DNA from: Candidatus Vecturithrix granuli | GTDB lineage: Bacteria > Moduliflexota > Moduliflexia > Moduliflexales > Moduliflexaceae | DNA length: 64,000 nt | Direction of reading: 5' to 3' | Assembly (NCBI GenBank): GCA_000739535.1 | Contig: DF820468.1 | Span: 235,685-299,684, forward strand | Part shown: piece by piece, positions 1 through 8,833 of the stretch | How positions within the stretch are numbered: the first letter of the stretch is position 1 | How the letters are laid out: each line of letters begins with the position of its first letter | Made by a program: the position numbers and the translations under genes | Notes under the pieces: model-generated | The model's input: only the letters and a program-made list of their open reading frames with translations | Databases searched by the model: none | Told to the model about the DNA's origin: nothing

Positions 1-88
1 CCATCTCCCCTGACCATAAAATTTTTATTCGCCGTGGTGCGCTCGCCACAACACATGAATAACTCCTCTGAAAACATGTGATGACAAA

Positions 89-1204
89 ATGGCAATCATT
101 GAACCTGAATTCATGGAATTAACCCGCTCCCTTGATGTTGAAGCGTTTTGGGAGGAAAATGACCGGTGTCAGCATTTTGGAATACATAAACCACGCTGCT
201 CGGTTTCATTCGCGCCGGACGATCACTGGATTTTTGAGTTTATGGCTGTCCCTTCCACCCTGCGCTATTATCAGGATAAAACCTATCGCGATGCGTTGCA
301 CCGCGACGTCAATCAAGTGACCAGGGAGTATGTTGGGAAAGCCTTCTTTGACGAGGATACCTGGCGTTATCAACCGAAGCGGATTGAAAACCTGTTTGGA
401 TGCGAATTTGCCTATCACGAAGGCGGGACGCCATGGTTTGTGCCGGTCACGGATGATCCGACAACCTTCTCCGACATCCTGGATCGGGCGGAAGCGATTG
501 ATTTGCACTCCTGGAGTTTCCCGGAAGAGTTTCTGGCTGAGTGGGAATCTCGAAAACAGAAGGGGCAAGAGATGCCATTGCTGGGCACAGGCAGCCGCGG
601 CCCCGCCACGATTATGAGTTCGGTGCTCAAACCGGAAACCCTCTTTTTTTGGATGTACGACCATCCTGACCTGATACGTCGCTTCCGTGACATCTTAGCC
701 GCAAAAATGGTGGAATTCAATCGGGTGCTGCGAGCATTCAGCGGCAACGCCTCGCCGGGCTGGTGGATTACGGATGACAACTGCGCCTTATTCAATCGAA
801 AGTTGTACAAAGAATATTGCTACCCGGTATTGGAGAAAGTATTAGATGCCATGGCTCCGGGCGATGTGCCGCGCTATCAACATTCTGACAGCGCCATGGG
901 ACATCTGCTGGAAATGCAATATGCGCTGGGGATTCAGCGGGTCAATTACGGTCCCACTGTAGATGCAGCCCTGATCCGCGCAAAAATGCCGAAAGCAATG
1001 ATTGACGGCCAGGTGCCGCCGCTGTTGCTGCGCGATGGGTGGCCCGAGGAGATTCAGCGGCGCATCGTCGAAGATTTTCAAAAAGCCGGCCAGACCGGAG
1101 GATTGAATGTGACCACCGCCGGCTCATTAGCGGCCGGCACCGGCGTCGGCCGAATGCGCTGGCTCATGCAGATTGTCCAGCAATACTGCCGGTACGATCT
1201 GTAA
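89..1204 (+). CDS. Uroporphyrinogen decarboxylase (UROD) family protein
   Basis: 371 residues, resembling the UROD/MtaA superfamily (TIM-barrel decarboxylases and corrinoid methyltransferases) across its length, e.g. the GTGSRGP turn near residue 165, WWITDDN near 225 and the C-terminal GGLNVTTAGSLAAGTGV stretch. Proteins of this subgroup in anaerobes are usually corrinoid- or sugar-linked enzymes rather than haem-pathway HemE; nothing here identifies the substrate. No corrinoid protein or haem gene lies nearby, which argues against HemE. The ATG at 89 has only a weak ribosome-binding site. The gene appears monocistronic, followed by a degraded toxin gene. Family assignment is fairly secure; function is not. 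Confidence 0.75.
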   Translation: MAIIEPEFMELTRSLDVEAFWEENDRCQHFGIHKPRCSVSFAPDDHWIFEFMAVPSTLRYYQDKTYRDALHRDVNQVTREYVGKAFFDEDTWRYQPKRIENLFGCEFAYHEGGTPWFVPVTDDPTTFSDILDRAEAIDLHSWSFPEEFLAEWESRKQKGQEMPLLGTGSRGPATIMSSVLKPETLFFWMYDHPDLIRRFRDILAAKMVEFNRVLRAFSGNASPGWWITDDNCALFNRKLYKEYCYPVLEKVLDAMAPGDVPRYQHSDSAMGHLLEMQYALGIQRVNYGPTVDAALIRAKMPKAMIDGQVPPLLLRDGWPEEIQRRIVEDFQKAGQTGGLNVTTAGSLAAGTGVGRMRWLMQIVQQYCRYDL

Positions 1205-1230
1205 GAAACTGTTTTAAAAGTTTGAGGGTA

Positions 1231-1264
1231 AGGAGTGTCAAAGCTCGTCTTTGACCGTCAAAGC
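1231..1264. repeat. Short repeat of the GGAGTG(G/C)CAAAGCTC family (partial copy)
   Basis: The sequence GGAGTGTCAAAGCTCGTCTT, continuing into a second GTCAAAGC, matches the palindromes at 8745-8794, 36840-36882 and 55951-56029. It abuts the place where the DUF3368 reading frame begins, where about 50 N-terminal codons of that gene are missing. Confidence 0.6.
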
Positions 1265-1267
1265 CGA

Positions 1268-1636
1268 ACTGTGCTGATCCCCAAAATGGTTTACCAGAAA
1301 ACTGTGATCGAAACGACGGATACCGGGCAACGCGAGGCCATCCAACAAGCAATCAATGACGGTTTCATTCGGATTGTGTAGCCATCTTCACAACACGTCT
1401 TTATGCGCAGATTACACGCTGGCGAGCAAGATGTCTTGAACGTTGCGCTTGAATTACATGCTGATATGTTGATTCTTGATGACAAAAAAGCCCGGAACGA
1501 AGCAAAAGCCCTGGGGTTTGATGTCTATTACACTTCCGCCATTCTGAAAGGTGCAGAGAAACGGGGACTGATCGTCTCAGCCGCGCAACTGATCGCCGAA
1601 CTCAGGAAGATGGATATTTATTTGCCGGTAGTATAG
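1268..1636 (+). pseudogene. Degraded DUF3368 PIN-like toxin gene
   Basis: The frame reads like the central and C-terminal part of DUF3368 PIN-family nucleases: a segment beginning VLIPKMVYQK, then LHAGEQDVLNVALELHADML, then LILDDKKARNEA, GVL-type helices and a C-terminal ELRKMDIYLP. Two lesions are visible. A TAG at 1379-1381 interrupts the frame between the residues for IRIV and the glutamate-rich helix; the ATG at 1403 is in frame just after it. The N-terminal third, which should carry the first acidic active-site residue, is absent and replaced by the short repeat at 1231-1264. DUF3368 proteins are normally toxins paired with a small antitoxin; no antitoxin remains here. Confidence 0.7.
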
Positions 1637-1682
1637 CCATTCGCCGCGCAGGCGTTACGCGGGCTGTAGGGAACTCACCCCC

Positions 1683-1709
1683 GTCCCTCTCTTTTTCAAA
1701 GAGAGGGAC
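1683..1709. terminator. Hairpin between convergent genes
   Basis: GTCCCTCTC (1683-1691) pairs with GAGAGGGAC (1701-1709) around a T-rich loop. It lies between the end of the toxin remnant and the end of the cellobiose phosphorylase gene on the other strand, so it could serve both. There is no U-run after the stem. Confidence 0.4.
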
Positions 1710-1734
1710 GCAAACTACACGGAAGCACCTGTTT

Positions 1735-4173
1735 TTATGCTCCGAGTGTGACTTCCACAACGTGCTCCTGGTCGTCGTCAAAGACCGGTGCAAGATTGCC
1801 GGGCAGGCTTTTTCCATCCACGCTGAACGAGTTTATCCCTTTACACACGTGCTCAGGATTGTTGACCTTGATCGTGTAAGTGCTGCCGCGAAAAACACGC
1901 CTGACCGTGAATTGTTCCCAGGCGGCGGGGATACACGGATCAATGCGCAAACCCGCATAATCAGGCTGAATGCCGAGAATCCATTGACTGATGGCGACAA
2001 AATTCCAGGCGGCAGTGCCGGTGAGCCAGGAATTCTTGGCTTCGCCGTGCCGTTTGGCGTCTTTGCCGGCGATCATCTGGGAATACACGTAAGGTTCGGT
2101 GCGGTGCAGGTCGCTGATTTCCTCTAAATAGGACGGACAGATTTTCTGGTAATACTCAAAGGCCAGATCGCCGCGCCCCAGAATCGCTTCGGCGATCATG
2201 ATCCAGGGGTTGTTATGACAGAATATCCCGGCATTTTCCTTGTAGCCCGGCGGATAAGTTGAGACTTCGCCCAGATTCAAATAGTAACGGCTGTAGGCCG
2301 GGTTCAACAGCACAATCCCATAGGGCGTATCCAGGTGGGTTTTGACTGAATCCAGCGCGATTTGAGGCAGATTGCGAGCCTGGCCGATCTGCGCCATGCT
2401 GCAAAAGCCCTGGGATTCAATAAAGATTTTTCCTTCGGGACATTCCTGGCTGCCGATCTTCTGACCGGCGTTATCGTAAGCGCGGAGAAACCATGCGCCG
2501 TCCCAACCCGCTTTTATCACGGCCTGTTCCATGTCCCGGATCTGTTTTCGGACGGCGTCGGCCTCAGCCGCTTTGCCAAGATGATCGCAAATTGCGGCAT
2601 ATTCTTTGCCGATAAAGACAAACATGCCAGCGATCAAGACTGATTCCGCTGTTTTCCCCTGTTTATTGGTGGTAGTCTGGAATGATTCATCCGGGTTGGT
2701 TGAAAAACAGTTGAGATTCAGGCAATCATTCCAGTCTGCCCTGCCGATCAGCGGCAGATTGTGCTGGCCGCGATGGTTGACCACGTGCGCAAAGGAGCGT
2801 TTCAGGTGTTCAAACAGGGAAGCCGCTTTGCGTTCATCATTATCAAAGGGCACGGATTCATCCAGAATGCTCCAATCGCCGGTTTCTTTGAGATATGCGC
2901 TGACCGCCAATATCAGCCAGAGCGGATCGTCGTTAAAATGGCTGCCGACTGCATCGTTGCCGCGTTTGGTCAGGGGTTGGTATTGATGATACGCGCTGCC
3001 GTCTTCAAACTGGGTTGCGGCCACATCCAGAATCCGCTGGCGGGCGCGTTCTGGAATCTGGTGCATACAGCCCAGCATGTCCTGATTGGTGTCGCGAAAT
3101 CCGATGCCGCGTCCGATGCCGGATTCAAAATAGGACGCGCTGCGAGCCATATTAAAGGTCATCATGCACTGGTATTGATTCCAGATATTGACCATGCGAT
3201 TGACGTTTTCATCGCAGCTTTGCACCGAGAAGCGGTTGAGCAGTCGATCCCAGGAGTCTTTCAGCTTCAGAAATGCCTGTCCGACCTTTTGCTCTGTATC
3301 AAATTGGGCGATCATCGTATGTGCTTTGCGCTTGTTGATCACCCCCGGAACTTCCCATTTCTGGTCAGGCGCGTTTTCAGCGTATCCCAGAATAAACACG
3401 TAACTGTGCTCCTCGCCCGGCTGCAAGCTGAGTTTCAGATGATGTGAAGCAATCGGGGACCAGCCATCAGCCACAGAATTGCCGGATTGTCCGGATTTGA
3501 CCACATCCGGCAGATCAAAGCCATTATACAACCCTAAAAAACATTCGCGGTCGGTGTCAAAGCCAGAGATTTCGGCGTTGACCGCATAGAAGGCGTAATG
3601 ATTGCGGCGTTCGCGATATTCGGTTGTATGGTAAATCACAGAGCCTTCAATTTCGATCTCACCCGTGTTGAAATTGCGCTGGAAATTAGTCATATCATCC
3701 AGAGCGTTCCACAGGCAGAATTCGAGCAGCGAAAAAATGTGAAGCGTTTTGGTTTCGGCAGAGGTGTTTTTGAGGCTCAATTTCTGCACTTCGCCGGTGT
3801 AATCGAGCGGCACAAAACAGAGCAGATCCGCGGCAACGCCTTGTTTTTCGCCCTGAATTCTGGTGTAGCCCATACCATGCCGGCATTCGTAGCGATCCAA
3901 CTCGGTCTTCACCGGCTTCCATCCTGGCGCCCAGAGGGTTTCGCCGTCTTTGATGTAAAAATAGCGTCCGCCATTGTCCAGAGGGACGTTATTGTAGCGA
4001 TAGCGCGTGAGACGCCTCAGTAAGGCATCTTTATAAAAGGCGTAACCGCCGGCCGTATTGGAAATCAATGCGAAGAATTCCTGACTTCCCAGATAATTGA
4101 TCCAGGGATAAGGCGTCCTGGGGGTTGTAATGACATATTCTTTGTGGGCGTCATCGAAATATCCGTATTGCAT
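1735..4173 (-). CDS. Cellobiose phosphorylase (glycoside hydrolase family 94)
   Basis: 812 residues, the usual length of cytosolic cellobiose phosphorylases. It matches the clostridial enzyme as I remember it nearly throughout: [12 protein letters not shown] near residue 18, [13 protein letters not shown] near 184, [20 protein letters not shown] near 345, NDDPLWL near 414, and [15 protein letters not shown] at 477-491, where Asp483 is the general acid position in characterised members. The enzyme splits cellobiose with phosphate into glucose 1-phosphate and glucose, saving ATP after ABC-type uptake. No signal peptide. AGGTGA lies just ahead of the ATG at 4173. No transporter is adjacent. The call is secure; closely related GH94 specificities (cellodextrin, laminaribiose) remain possible. 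Confidence 0.95.
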   Translation of the reverse strand: MQYGYFDDAHKEYVITTPRTPYPWINYLGSQEFFALISNTAGGYAFYKDALLRRLTRYRYNNVPLDNGGRYFYIKDGETLWAPGWKPVKTELDRYECRHGMGYTRIQGEKQGVAADLLCFVPLDYTGEVQKLSLKNTSAETKTLHIFSLLEFCLWNALDDMTNFQRNFNTGEIEIEGSVIYHTTEYRERRNHYAFYAVNAEISGFDTDRECFLGLYNGFDLPDVVKSGQSGNSVADGWSPIASHHLKLSLQPGEEHSYVFILGYAENAPDQKWEVPGVINKRKAHTMIAQFDTEQKVGQAFLKLKDSWDRLLNRFSVQSCDENVNRMVNIWNQYQCMMTFNMARSASYFESGIGRGIGFRDTNQDMLGCMHQIPERARQRILDVAATQFEDGSAYHQYQPLTKRGNDAVGSHFNDDPLWLILAVSAYLKETGDWSILDESVPFDNDERKAASLFEHLKRSFAHVVNHRGQHNLPLIGRADWNDCLNLNCFSTNPDESFQTTTNKQGKTAESVLIAGMFVFIGKEYAAICDHLGKAAEADAVRKQIRDMEQAVIKAGWDGAWFLRAYDNAGQKIGSQECPEGKIFIESQGFCSMAQIGQARNLPQIALDSVKTHLDTPYGIVLLNPAYSRYYLNLGEVSTYPPGYKENAGIFCHNNPWIMIAEAILGRGDLAFEYYQKICPSYLEEISDLHRTEPYVYSQMIAGKDAKRHGEAKNSWLTGTAAWNFVAISQWILGIQPDYAGLRIDPCIPAAWEQFTVRRVFRGSTYTIKVNNPEHVCKGINSFSVDGKSLPGNLAPVFDDDQEHVVEVTLGA

Positions 4174-4210
4174 AAAAGCTTCACCTCAATTTTCAACGTA
4201 TAAATTACAC

Positions 4211-4263
4211 CTGTCTCGACTTCGCTCGACATGCGACGTACACTGAGCGGAGTCGAAGTGTGC
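4211..4263. repeat. TCGACTTCGCTCGAC-type palindromic repeat
   Basis: GTCTCGACTTCGCTCGACAT followed by an inverted GAGCGGAGTCGAAGTG. Related copies lie at 5790-5890, 21160-21240 and 50213-50265, always between genes. Confidence 0.7.
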
Positions 4264-4291
4264 AAGTATATTTCTGAGAAATTATAGCTAT

Positions 4292-4639
4292 TTAAACCGT
4301 CAGTATTTTGGCGTCCGACTTCAAGAACTGCGTTAAGGTTTCCCCGGTGTAAAACACCTTGATGCCAAGTTGTTCTAATTTTTCAACAATCCCCAGATTT
4401 TCAGCGCATTTCTTGCAGGCAATCACTTCAACTCCGACTTCTTTAAGTTTGGGGATATACAATTGTAATTCTTCATCTTGCGACAGGAGCTTTGAGGATG
4501 CGCCCCATATCAGCAAAGTGATCTCCTGCCACCAATTGTGTAGTCTTGAATTCAAGGTGTACATCATGACCATGTTAAGCGCAACATCTCGATCTCCGCT
4601 GGTCCATAACACAACTAATTTTTCAGGTTGTTCGTTCAT
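4292..4639 (-). CDS. DsrE family protein
   Basis: 115-residue soluble protein of the DsrE/DsrF/YchN fold: an N-terminal KLVVLWTSGD strand-loop, a helix with LNMVMMYTLN, LLIWGASSKLL, then KEVGVEVIACKKCAENLGI with two cysteines of a CKKC pair, and a C-terminal GIKVFYTGETLTQFL. DsrE relatives take part in sulfur relay or are of unknown function; the CKKC pair could be redox- or sulfur-active. No sulfur-relay partner gene (DsrF, DsrH, TusA) is adjacent. Monocistronic, flanked by palindromic repeats on both sides. Confidence 0.85.
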   Translation of the reverse strand: MNEQPEKLVVLWTSGDRDVALNMVMMYTLNSRLHNWWQEITLLIWGASSKLLSQDEELQLYIPKLKEVGVEVIACKKCAENLGIVEKLEQLGIKVFYTGETLTQFLKSDAKILTV

Positions 4640-4650
4640 AGGTGTTGGCT

Positions 4651-4712
4651 TGTAGTGAACGCTTCAGCGTTTCTGAAAGTGCCTGAAACAAAGCTAAAGC
4701 GTTGACTACAAA
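4651..4712. repeat. GTAGTGAACGCTTCAGCG palindromic repeat
   Basis: TGTAGTGAACGCTTCAGCG is followed after a short spacer by the inverted arm GCTAAAGCGTTGACTACA. A second copy is at 54066-54115, and a partial one near 63576. Confidence 0.7.
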
Positions 4713-4718
4713 CCTTAT

Positions 4719-5591
4719 TTAAATATATAGTTGCTTACATTCGTCTTTAAGCACGTTCCCAATAACTTCGATCATCACTGGCGACTTTTGGATGATTTCG
4801 GTTGATGGAATGAGTATTCTGGATTTCCCAAGCCGGGCGGTTTCCTCGATGGAGATGCCATAGACAATCGTGGTGACATTGGCCCAAATAGCAAGGCTGG
4901 TACACATCGGGCAGGGTTCGCACGTCGAAAACAGGATTGCGCCGCAAAGATTTCGATCTCCCAATGTCCTCACTGCTTGCCGAATCGCGTTCATTTCAGC
5001 ATGAAGGCTGGGATCATTTTCCGTGACAGCGGTATCATGCGCTTTTCCGACAACCTGACCCTCGAACACCACGACTGCACCATGGCCTTTATTGCCCTCG
5101 GATCTGGATTGTTTGGCTTCTTCGAGAGCGAGTTTCATCATCGCCTCGAAATCCAGGCGGATAATCATTTCACGGCAATATGGCGCATGGGGACGAATTT
5201 CTTGATAGCTCCGGTGGAAGCGTAATTGCGGATCAAGTTGCGACACAAACGCCTGAGTTGGTTTTTCATAGACGGCTCGACAGACCTCACGCGTATCGCG
5301 CCCTGAACGTTGGCAAGCTTCCAGGGTGGAGCAGCGATTGAATGAATTCCAGACAATCCGGGTTGGTGTTTCGAAGATGACCGGAACCCCTGATTCAGAA
5401 AGCCCTATATACTCAAAAAAGAATAATTCATACGCTTTACGTGGTGAAAGCGGAGTACGATTTTTTTCAGGAATATGCTCTTGAAACCATGCAATCCGCT
5501 TCTTTGCCACTTCAGCTTCTAATGTTGAATAGGCTTGCTGTTCGAACTGCTCTATTTGTTTATTTACTTTACTTTCAAACGCGTTTTCCAT
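4719..5591 (-). CDS. Two-domain protein: ATC hydrolase-like N-terminus fused to a zinc nucleoside deaminase
   Basis: 290 residues. The C-terminal half is a CMP/dCMP/guanine-deaminase-fold domain with the zinc signature HAE at 197-199 and CEPCPMC at 224-230 (zinc cysteines 227 and 230), Glu199 being the proton shuttle. The first 145 residues carry conserved-looking cysteines and the stretch RFHRSYQEIRPHAPYCREMI, reminiscent of L-2-amino-thiazoline-4-carboxylic acid hydrolase-like proteins. The deaminase is therefore likely active, on a nucleoside or free base that I cannot name; a tRNA adenosine deaminase is less likely because of the large N-terminal addition. No SD is obvious before the ATG at 5591. 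Monocistronic. Confidence 0.8.
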   Translation of the reverse strand: MENAFESKVNKQIEQFEQQAYSTLEAEVAKKRIAWFQEHIPEKNRTPLSPRKAYELFFFEYIGLSESGVPVIFETPTRIVWNSFNRCSTLEACQRSGRDTREVCRAVYEKPTQAFVSQLDPQLRFHRSYQEIRPHAPYCREMIIRLDFEAMMKLALEEAKQSRSEGNKGHGAVVVFEGQVVGKAHDTAVTENDPSLHAEMNAIRQAVRTLGDRNLCGAILFSTCEPCPMCTSLAIWANVTTIVYGISIEETARLGKSRILIPSTEIIQKSPVMIEVIGNVLKDECKQLYI

Positions 5592-5914
5592 GATCGTATT
5601 TTGTAGTTATTGGCCAGGTTTATTCGCTGTAGGCGATACAGTATTGTAGCAGAACTGAGTCTCTCCCCGATCTGTTGTTCACCGTAGGCGATCTACAATA
5701 GTACAACCGCCACGCGGTAGGAGGATAATGGTGGTATCGCCCATTGCTACAATACTTAAAGCCCTACGAGCTAATTCATAGTTTTTTAATATTAAATTGC
5801 ACACTTCGACTTCGCTCAGTGTTCGGCGGTTATTAAATTGCACACTTCGACTTCGCTCAGTGTTCGGCGATTGTCGAGCGAAGTCGAGACATACATTTAT
5901 TTTTATAGTTATTC
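5592..5914. other. Intergenic region with nested inverted repeats and a tandem repeat
   Basis: 323 bp without a gene. About 5625-5755 has a nested inverted repeat: GATACAGTATTGTAGCA pairs loosely with GGTATCG and TGCTACAATACT. 5790-5890 holds the tandem repeat listed separately. No promoter or RNA gene recognised. Confidence 0.5.
5790..5890. repeat. Tandem copies of a TCGACTTCGCTCAG repeat
   Basis: Two identical 39-bp units (5790-5828 and 5831-5869, period 41) each containing CACACTTCGACTTCGCTCAG, followed by the inverted arm TTGTCGAGCGAAGTCGAGAC. It belongs to the same family as 4211-4263. Confidence 0.8.
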
Positions 5915-6715
5915 TTACAAAAACACTTCAGGTTCTTTTCTGGCCTGACAGGTGGTATGTAAGCGATTCACAATATTGAGCATGATCTCGTTTTGTACAG
6001 AGCGTGCCTGCGCCGGACAAATTTTGATACAGGCGCAGCAGTGAGTGCAGATATTTTCATCCGATGTCGCCGGATTTTCCGTGGCAATGGCGTTGACAGG
6101 GCAGATGTGTGCACACTTTCCGCACAGGGTACAGAGCGAAATATTTGTTACCGGAGCCATGGGAGGAAGTGTTCCAGGATCGCGATAGGGAAAATTACCC
6201 GGCACTGTCAGAGGCTTAATGGCAGCAATCGTTTCAATCTGTTGAAGTTTCTCCCGGATTTTCGCGCCAAAGGCTCTGGCGTGATGGCGATCTTGCGTAT
6301 CCGGTCTGCCGTGTGCAATAGGTTTCTGTTCCGAAGAATAGGAATGTTCGCCGATAAAAGCCCCGCCAGCAATCGGCATAAACCCGGATTGTACGGCAAG
6401 ATCGCGTAATTCCCGCAGGGCATCTTCGTATGCCCGGTTACCATAGACCGCCACGAGTACTGCCAGCGTATTGCGCGCCCTGAACGTGGCAAAATGTTCT
6501 GCTGCGACCTTTGCAATCCTGCCAACATACACCGGCGCGGCTAAAATTACCAATTCATCCTGAAACACAGGCATCGGCGCTGTTCTGCTGCCTGGCAGCG
6601 TACAATCAAGATGCTGAACCTGCTCTGCTTTTATGCCTTTGGTGATTTCTTTGACAATGGCTCTGGTTGTCGCGGTTGGCGAAAAATAGACGAGTTTGAC
6701 AGTCTGTACTTTCAT
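5915..6715 (-). CDS. EFR1-like flavodoxin/ferredoxin fusion protein
   Basis: 266 residues from the ATG at 6715, taken because an upstream in-frame start would overlap the preceding gene. The N-terminal half is flavodoxin-like, with the FMN phosphate loop YFSPTATTR near residue 10. The C-terminal half has two [4Fe-4S] motifs of the CxxCxxCxxxCP type, CTLCGKCAHICP and CTHCCACIKICP, followed by PAQARS. Such proteins are cytosolic electron carriers of anaerobes with no fixed partner. The gene follows the acetyltransferase gene by 13 bp, so the two are probably co-transcribed. Assignment to family is solid; the redox partner is unknown. Confidence 0.9.
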   Translation of the reverse strand: MKVQTVKLVYFSPTATTRAIVKEITKGIKAEQVQHLDCTLPGSRTAPMPVFQDELVILAAPVYVGRIAKVAAEHFATFRARNTLAVLVAVYGNRAYEDALRELRDLAVQSGFMPIAGGAFIGEHSYSSEQKPIAHGRPDTQDRHHARAFGAKIREKLQQIETIAAIKPLTVPGNFPYRDPGTLPPMAPVTNISLCTLCGKCAHICPVNAIATENPATSDENICTHCCACIKICPAQARSVQNEIMLNIVNRLHTTCQARKEPEVFL

Positions 6716-6728
6716 ATTTTTGATCAAC

Positions 6729-7514
6729 TTAGAATGTAAATTCAAGCATACGATACCTGGCGATAAACCCGGTTTTTTCCAGGCAACGCCGTGAGGCGAT
6801 GTTCTCAATCGCGCAGCCGCAGATCGGACGCCAGCCCTGCTGCTGACAATAATCGGCCAGATAGTGAATAATTGCGGCGCCATAGCCTTGCCGGCGGTAT
6901 TTGGACGTCACCAACATGCCAATATCGAATTCCGGTCGTCCGACAATGACGCGCTGAAAGAGACCAACCCCAATCAGATCGTGATCCTGTTCAAAGATGA
7001 ACAGATTATGATTCGCAATGACCTCGTCGATTTCTTCCTTATTATCAAAAACCTCTTCATTCACTGCCGCAATCTGCTGGGCATCATGCGGCTCGGCAAA
7101 GCGGGTTGTGACATGCTCTCCCAATAACGACAAACTTCGCAGATCGCGTTCTCGAAACAGGACACCGACAGCTTTTGTCTGTTTCTGGGCCTGGACGCAG
7201 CACGATAATAACGCATGATCAAAGGATTTACAAAAGGCTTTTTTGATTGAGAATTTTTGAATGAGATCCTGAAAAATCCTATCGATCTGATGAAAATGCG
7301 TGCGACTGATAAAATACTCCAGTAAAAGATTATCGTCGCCCAGGAGCACATATCCTATCGGTCTAGCATAGGATTGGATTTTCACCACTCGCGCCCGGCG
7401 AATTTTTAATTCGAGAAACAATTCCTGCGCTTCTCCTAATTCGTCAAGATAGTGCGCGCGCATCCCCTCAATCTCTTTCAGCGAGTTGGCAAACATAAAC
7501 TCATAGTTATCCAT
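6729..7514 (-). CDS. GNAT family N-acetyltransferase
   Basis: 261 residues from the ATG at 7514; a TTG at 7541 would add nine residues and cannot be excluded. The C-terminal half is a GNAT domain with the acetyl-CoA pyrophosphate loop RRQGYGAAIIHYLADY and the later strand PICGCAIENIASRRCLEKTGF. The N-terminal half, about 130 residues, is probably a degenerate second GNAT or a substrate domain. The acceptor is unknown; tandem GNAT proteins act on small amines or protein N-termini. Probably the first gene of a two-gene operon with the flavodoxin-ferredoxin downstream. Confidence 0.85.
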   Translation of the reverse strand: MDNYEFMFANSLKEIEGMRAHYLDELGEAQELFLELKIRRARVVKIQSYARPIGYVLLGDDNLLLEYFISRTHFHQIDRIFQDLIQKFSIKKAFCKSFDHALLSCCVQAQKQTKAVGVLFRERDLRSLSLLGEHVTTRFAEPHDAQQIAAVNEEVFDNKEEIDEVIANHNLFIFEQDHDLIGVGLFQRVIVGRPEFDIGMLVTSKYRRQGYGAAIIHYLADYCQQQGWRPICGCAIENIASRRCLEKTGFIARYRMLEFTF

Positions 7515-7744
7515 TGGTCTCTTTCGTCCCTCTTCGATCAATGAAAATTTTATCCCTTACCCAACGCTGATCATGTCATGTACTGGATGCGCGTAAAAAA
7601 GACAAAGAAAAAATGAGACTGAAAAGAAAAATGGCTCTTGCGTGAAGTAATCGAAGTTGTTAAGAGTGTTCGCCACCAGGATAAGATAATTAAGCGAAAG
7701 CCCAGGCGAGAATTACAACATCTCTCGCCTGAATTTCTACGATT

Positions 7745-8248
7745 TTAAAGCTCATACAAGGTTTCGTCAACATTCGGTCGCGGTCGCTGGCCTGCTCCTT
7801 TTACACCTTTTTTGCCTTCCATCACAAAGGGATCTTCGCCTTCCAGTAAGTCGCCCATCTCTGCTTCAACTTTATCAGGGTCTTCGCCGCGTTCCATACG
7901 GCTAAGGGCTTCTTCCATTGCAGATCCCATTTTCAGGCCGGTGGCGTCCGAAAGCTTACGCATTAACTGGGCGGCCTGGCGCGGATCGTCCTCATTGATA
8001 TGTTCTGCTTCGCGGGCTAACATGCCCATCGCTTTTTCCATTTTGGCTTCATCAATCGGCGGCATGTCGGCCTCCATCTCGCCGCTGCTGTCGCCACGGT
8101 TGGAGATTGCGGCAAAGAGCGAGACTTTGCGTTGAAGTTTGACATCTTGACACTTCGGACAATCCGGAATTTTTTCCGTGTTGATTCGCCGCGAAAAGAA
8201 ATTATAGATCGTATTACATTGTTCACAATAAAATTCGTAAATTGGCAT
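7745..8248 (-). CDS. FmdB-type zinc ribbon protein
   Basis: 167 residues. It begins MPIYEFYCEQCN and has a second cysteine pair CPKC at about 36-39, the FmdB zinc ribbon. The rest is acidic and charged, with helices around residues 70-140 that I do not recognise, and ends GQRPRPNVDETLYEL. Most FmdB proteins are about 70-110 residues; the long tail is typical of versions in delta-proteobacteria-like anaerobes. FmdB was named as a regulator of formamidase, but its role is mostly unproven. The purine-rich GAGGAGGAGAAGG precedes the ATG. It lies 18 bp after the DUF5662 gene, so it is probably in an operon with it. Confidence 0.85.
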   Translation of the reverse strand: MPIYEFYCEQCNTIYNFFSRRINTEKIPDCPKCQDVKLQRKVSLFAAISNRGDSSGEMEADMPPIDEAKMEKAMGMLAREAEHINEDDPRQAAQLMRKLSDATGLKMGSAMEEALSRMERGEDPDKVEAEMGDLLEGEDPFVMEGKKGVKGAGQRPRPNVDETLYEL

Positions 8249-8266
8249 CCTCCTTCTCCTCCTCTA

Positions 8267-8728
8267 CTATATGCGAAAAACGTCTTTGGCGGTATTTTTC
8301 AGAATATGGACAAGATCATCAGAGAGCGCAAAACGCTCTTGAGCATGTTCGATTGATTTATAAATATCACTATTTGCCATGCGTTGCGTCGAGGCCAGCC
8401 AATCGCAGAACATTTCCACCAGATCAACCAGATTCATGCCGCGGTATCCGTTCGAAAAATGTTCAGGGTGATGACGATTCTCTTGATAGTGATGCGTGAG
8501 TACCGGTTTCAATTCTTTGAGAAAACTTTGGTATTCCTCCGACCCAAACTCAGTATTTTTCAGCTTTGGGGTGTACTCAGTGAAGCCATCAATTTCTGCT
8601 TCACTGAGTTTCGATTCATCATGGTGCTGCGCCCGGTCGTGCAACTGCTCGATGATGATTGACAGATTTTCCCGAACGTGTTCAATGTGCTGCGTGGTAT
8701 CACGAATGCAATCGTTTTGTGTGTACAT
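8267..8728 (-). CDS. DUF5662 family protein
   Basis: 153 residues, all helical, with histidine-rich motifs RAQHHDESKLSEAE near residue 33 and THHYQENRHHPEHF near 78 that look like a metal site of an HD-like hydrolase fold. It matches what I know of DUF5662 proteins, which occur in phages and bacteria and have no established reaction. It precedes the FmdB-type gene by 18 bp on the same strand. An AGGAAAA sequence is 5 nt before the ATG. Family call moderately certain; a phosphohydrolase role is speculation from the histidine pattern. Confidence 0.75.
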   Translation of the reverse strand: MYTQNDCIRDTTQHIEHVRENLSIIIEQLHDRAQHHDESKLSEAEIDGFTEYTPKLKNTEFGSEEYQSFLKELKPVLTHHYQENRHHPEHFSNGYRGMNLVDLVEMFCDWLASTQRMANSDIYKSIEHAQERFALSDDLVHILKNTAKDVFRI

Positions 8729-8744
8729 AAATTTTTCCTGTATA

Positions 8745-8794
8745 GGAGTGCGAAAGCTCTGCTTTCGCGGTCAAAGCAGAGCTTTGGCCACTCC
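8745..8794. repeat. GGAGTG...CACTCC palindromic repeat
   Basis: GGAGTGCGAAAGCTCTGCTT pairs with AAAGCAGAGCTTTGGCCACTCC. It lies between the histone-deacetylase-like gene and the DUF5662 gene and may act as a transcription terminator for the former. Confidence 0.7.
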
Positions 8795-8833
8795 TCCTGA
8801 TTCTCGCTGTGATAAAGATTTTTACAACATTTT

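Noticed and set aside
2761-3447. 228-codon plus-strand frame opposite cellobiose phosphorylase
   Set aside because: It lies wholly within a gene with very strong family identity, and its translation resembles nothing.
6716-6883. 56-codon extension of the flavodoxin-ferredoxin gene
   Set aside because: It would overlap the acetyltransferase gene by more than 150 bp, and the flavodoxin fold begins at the ATG at 6715.
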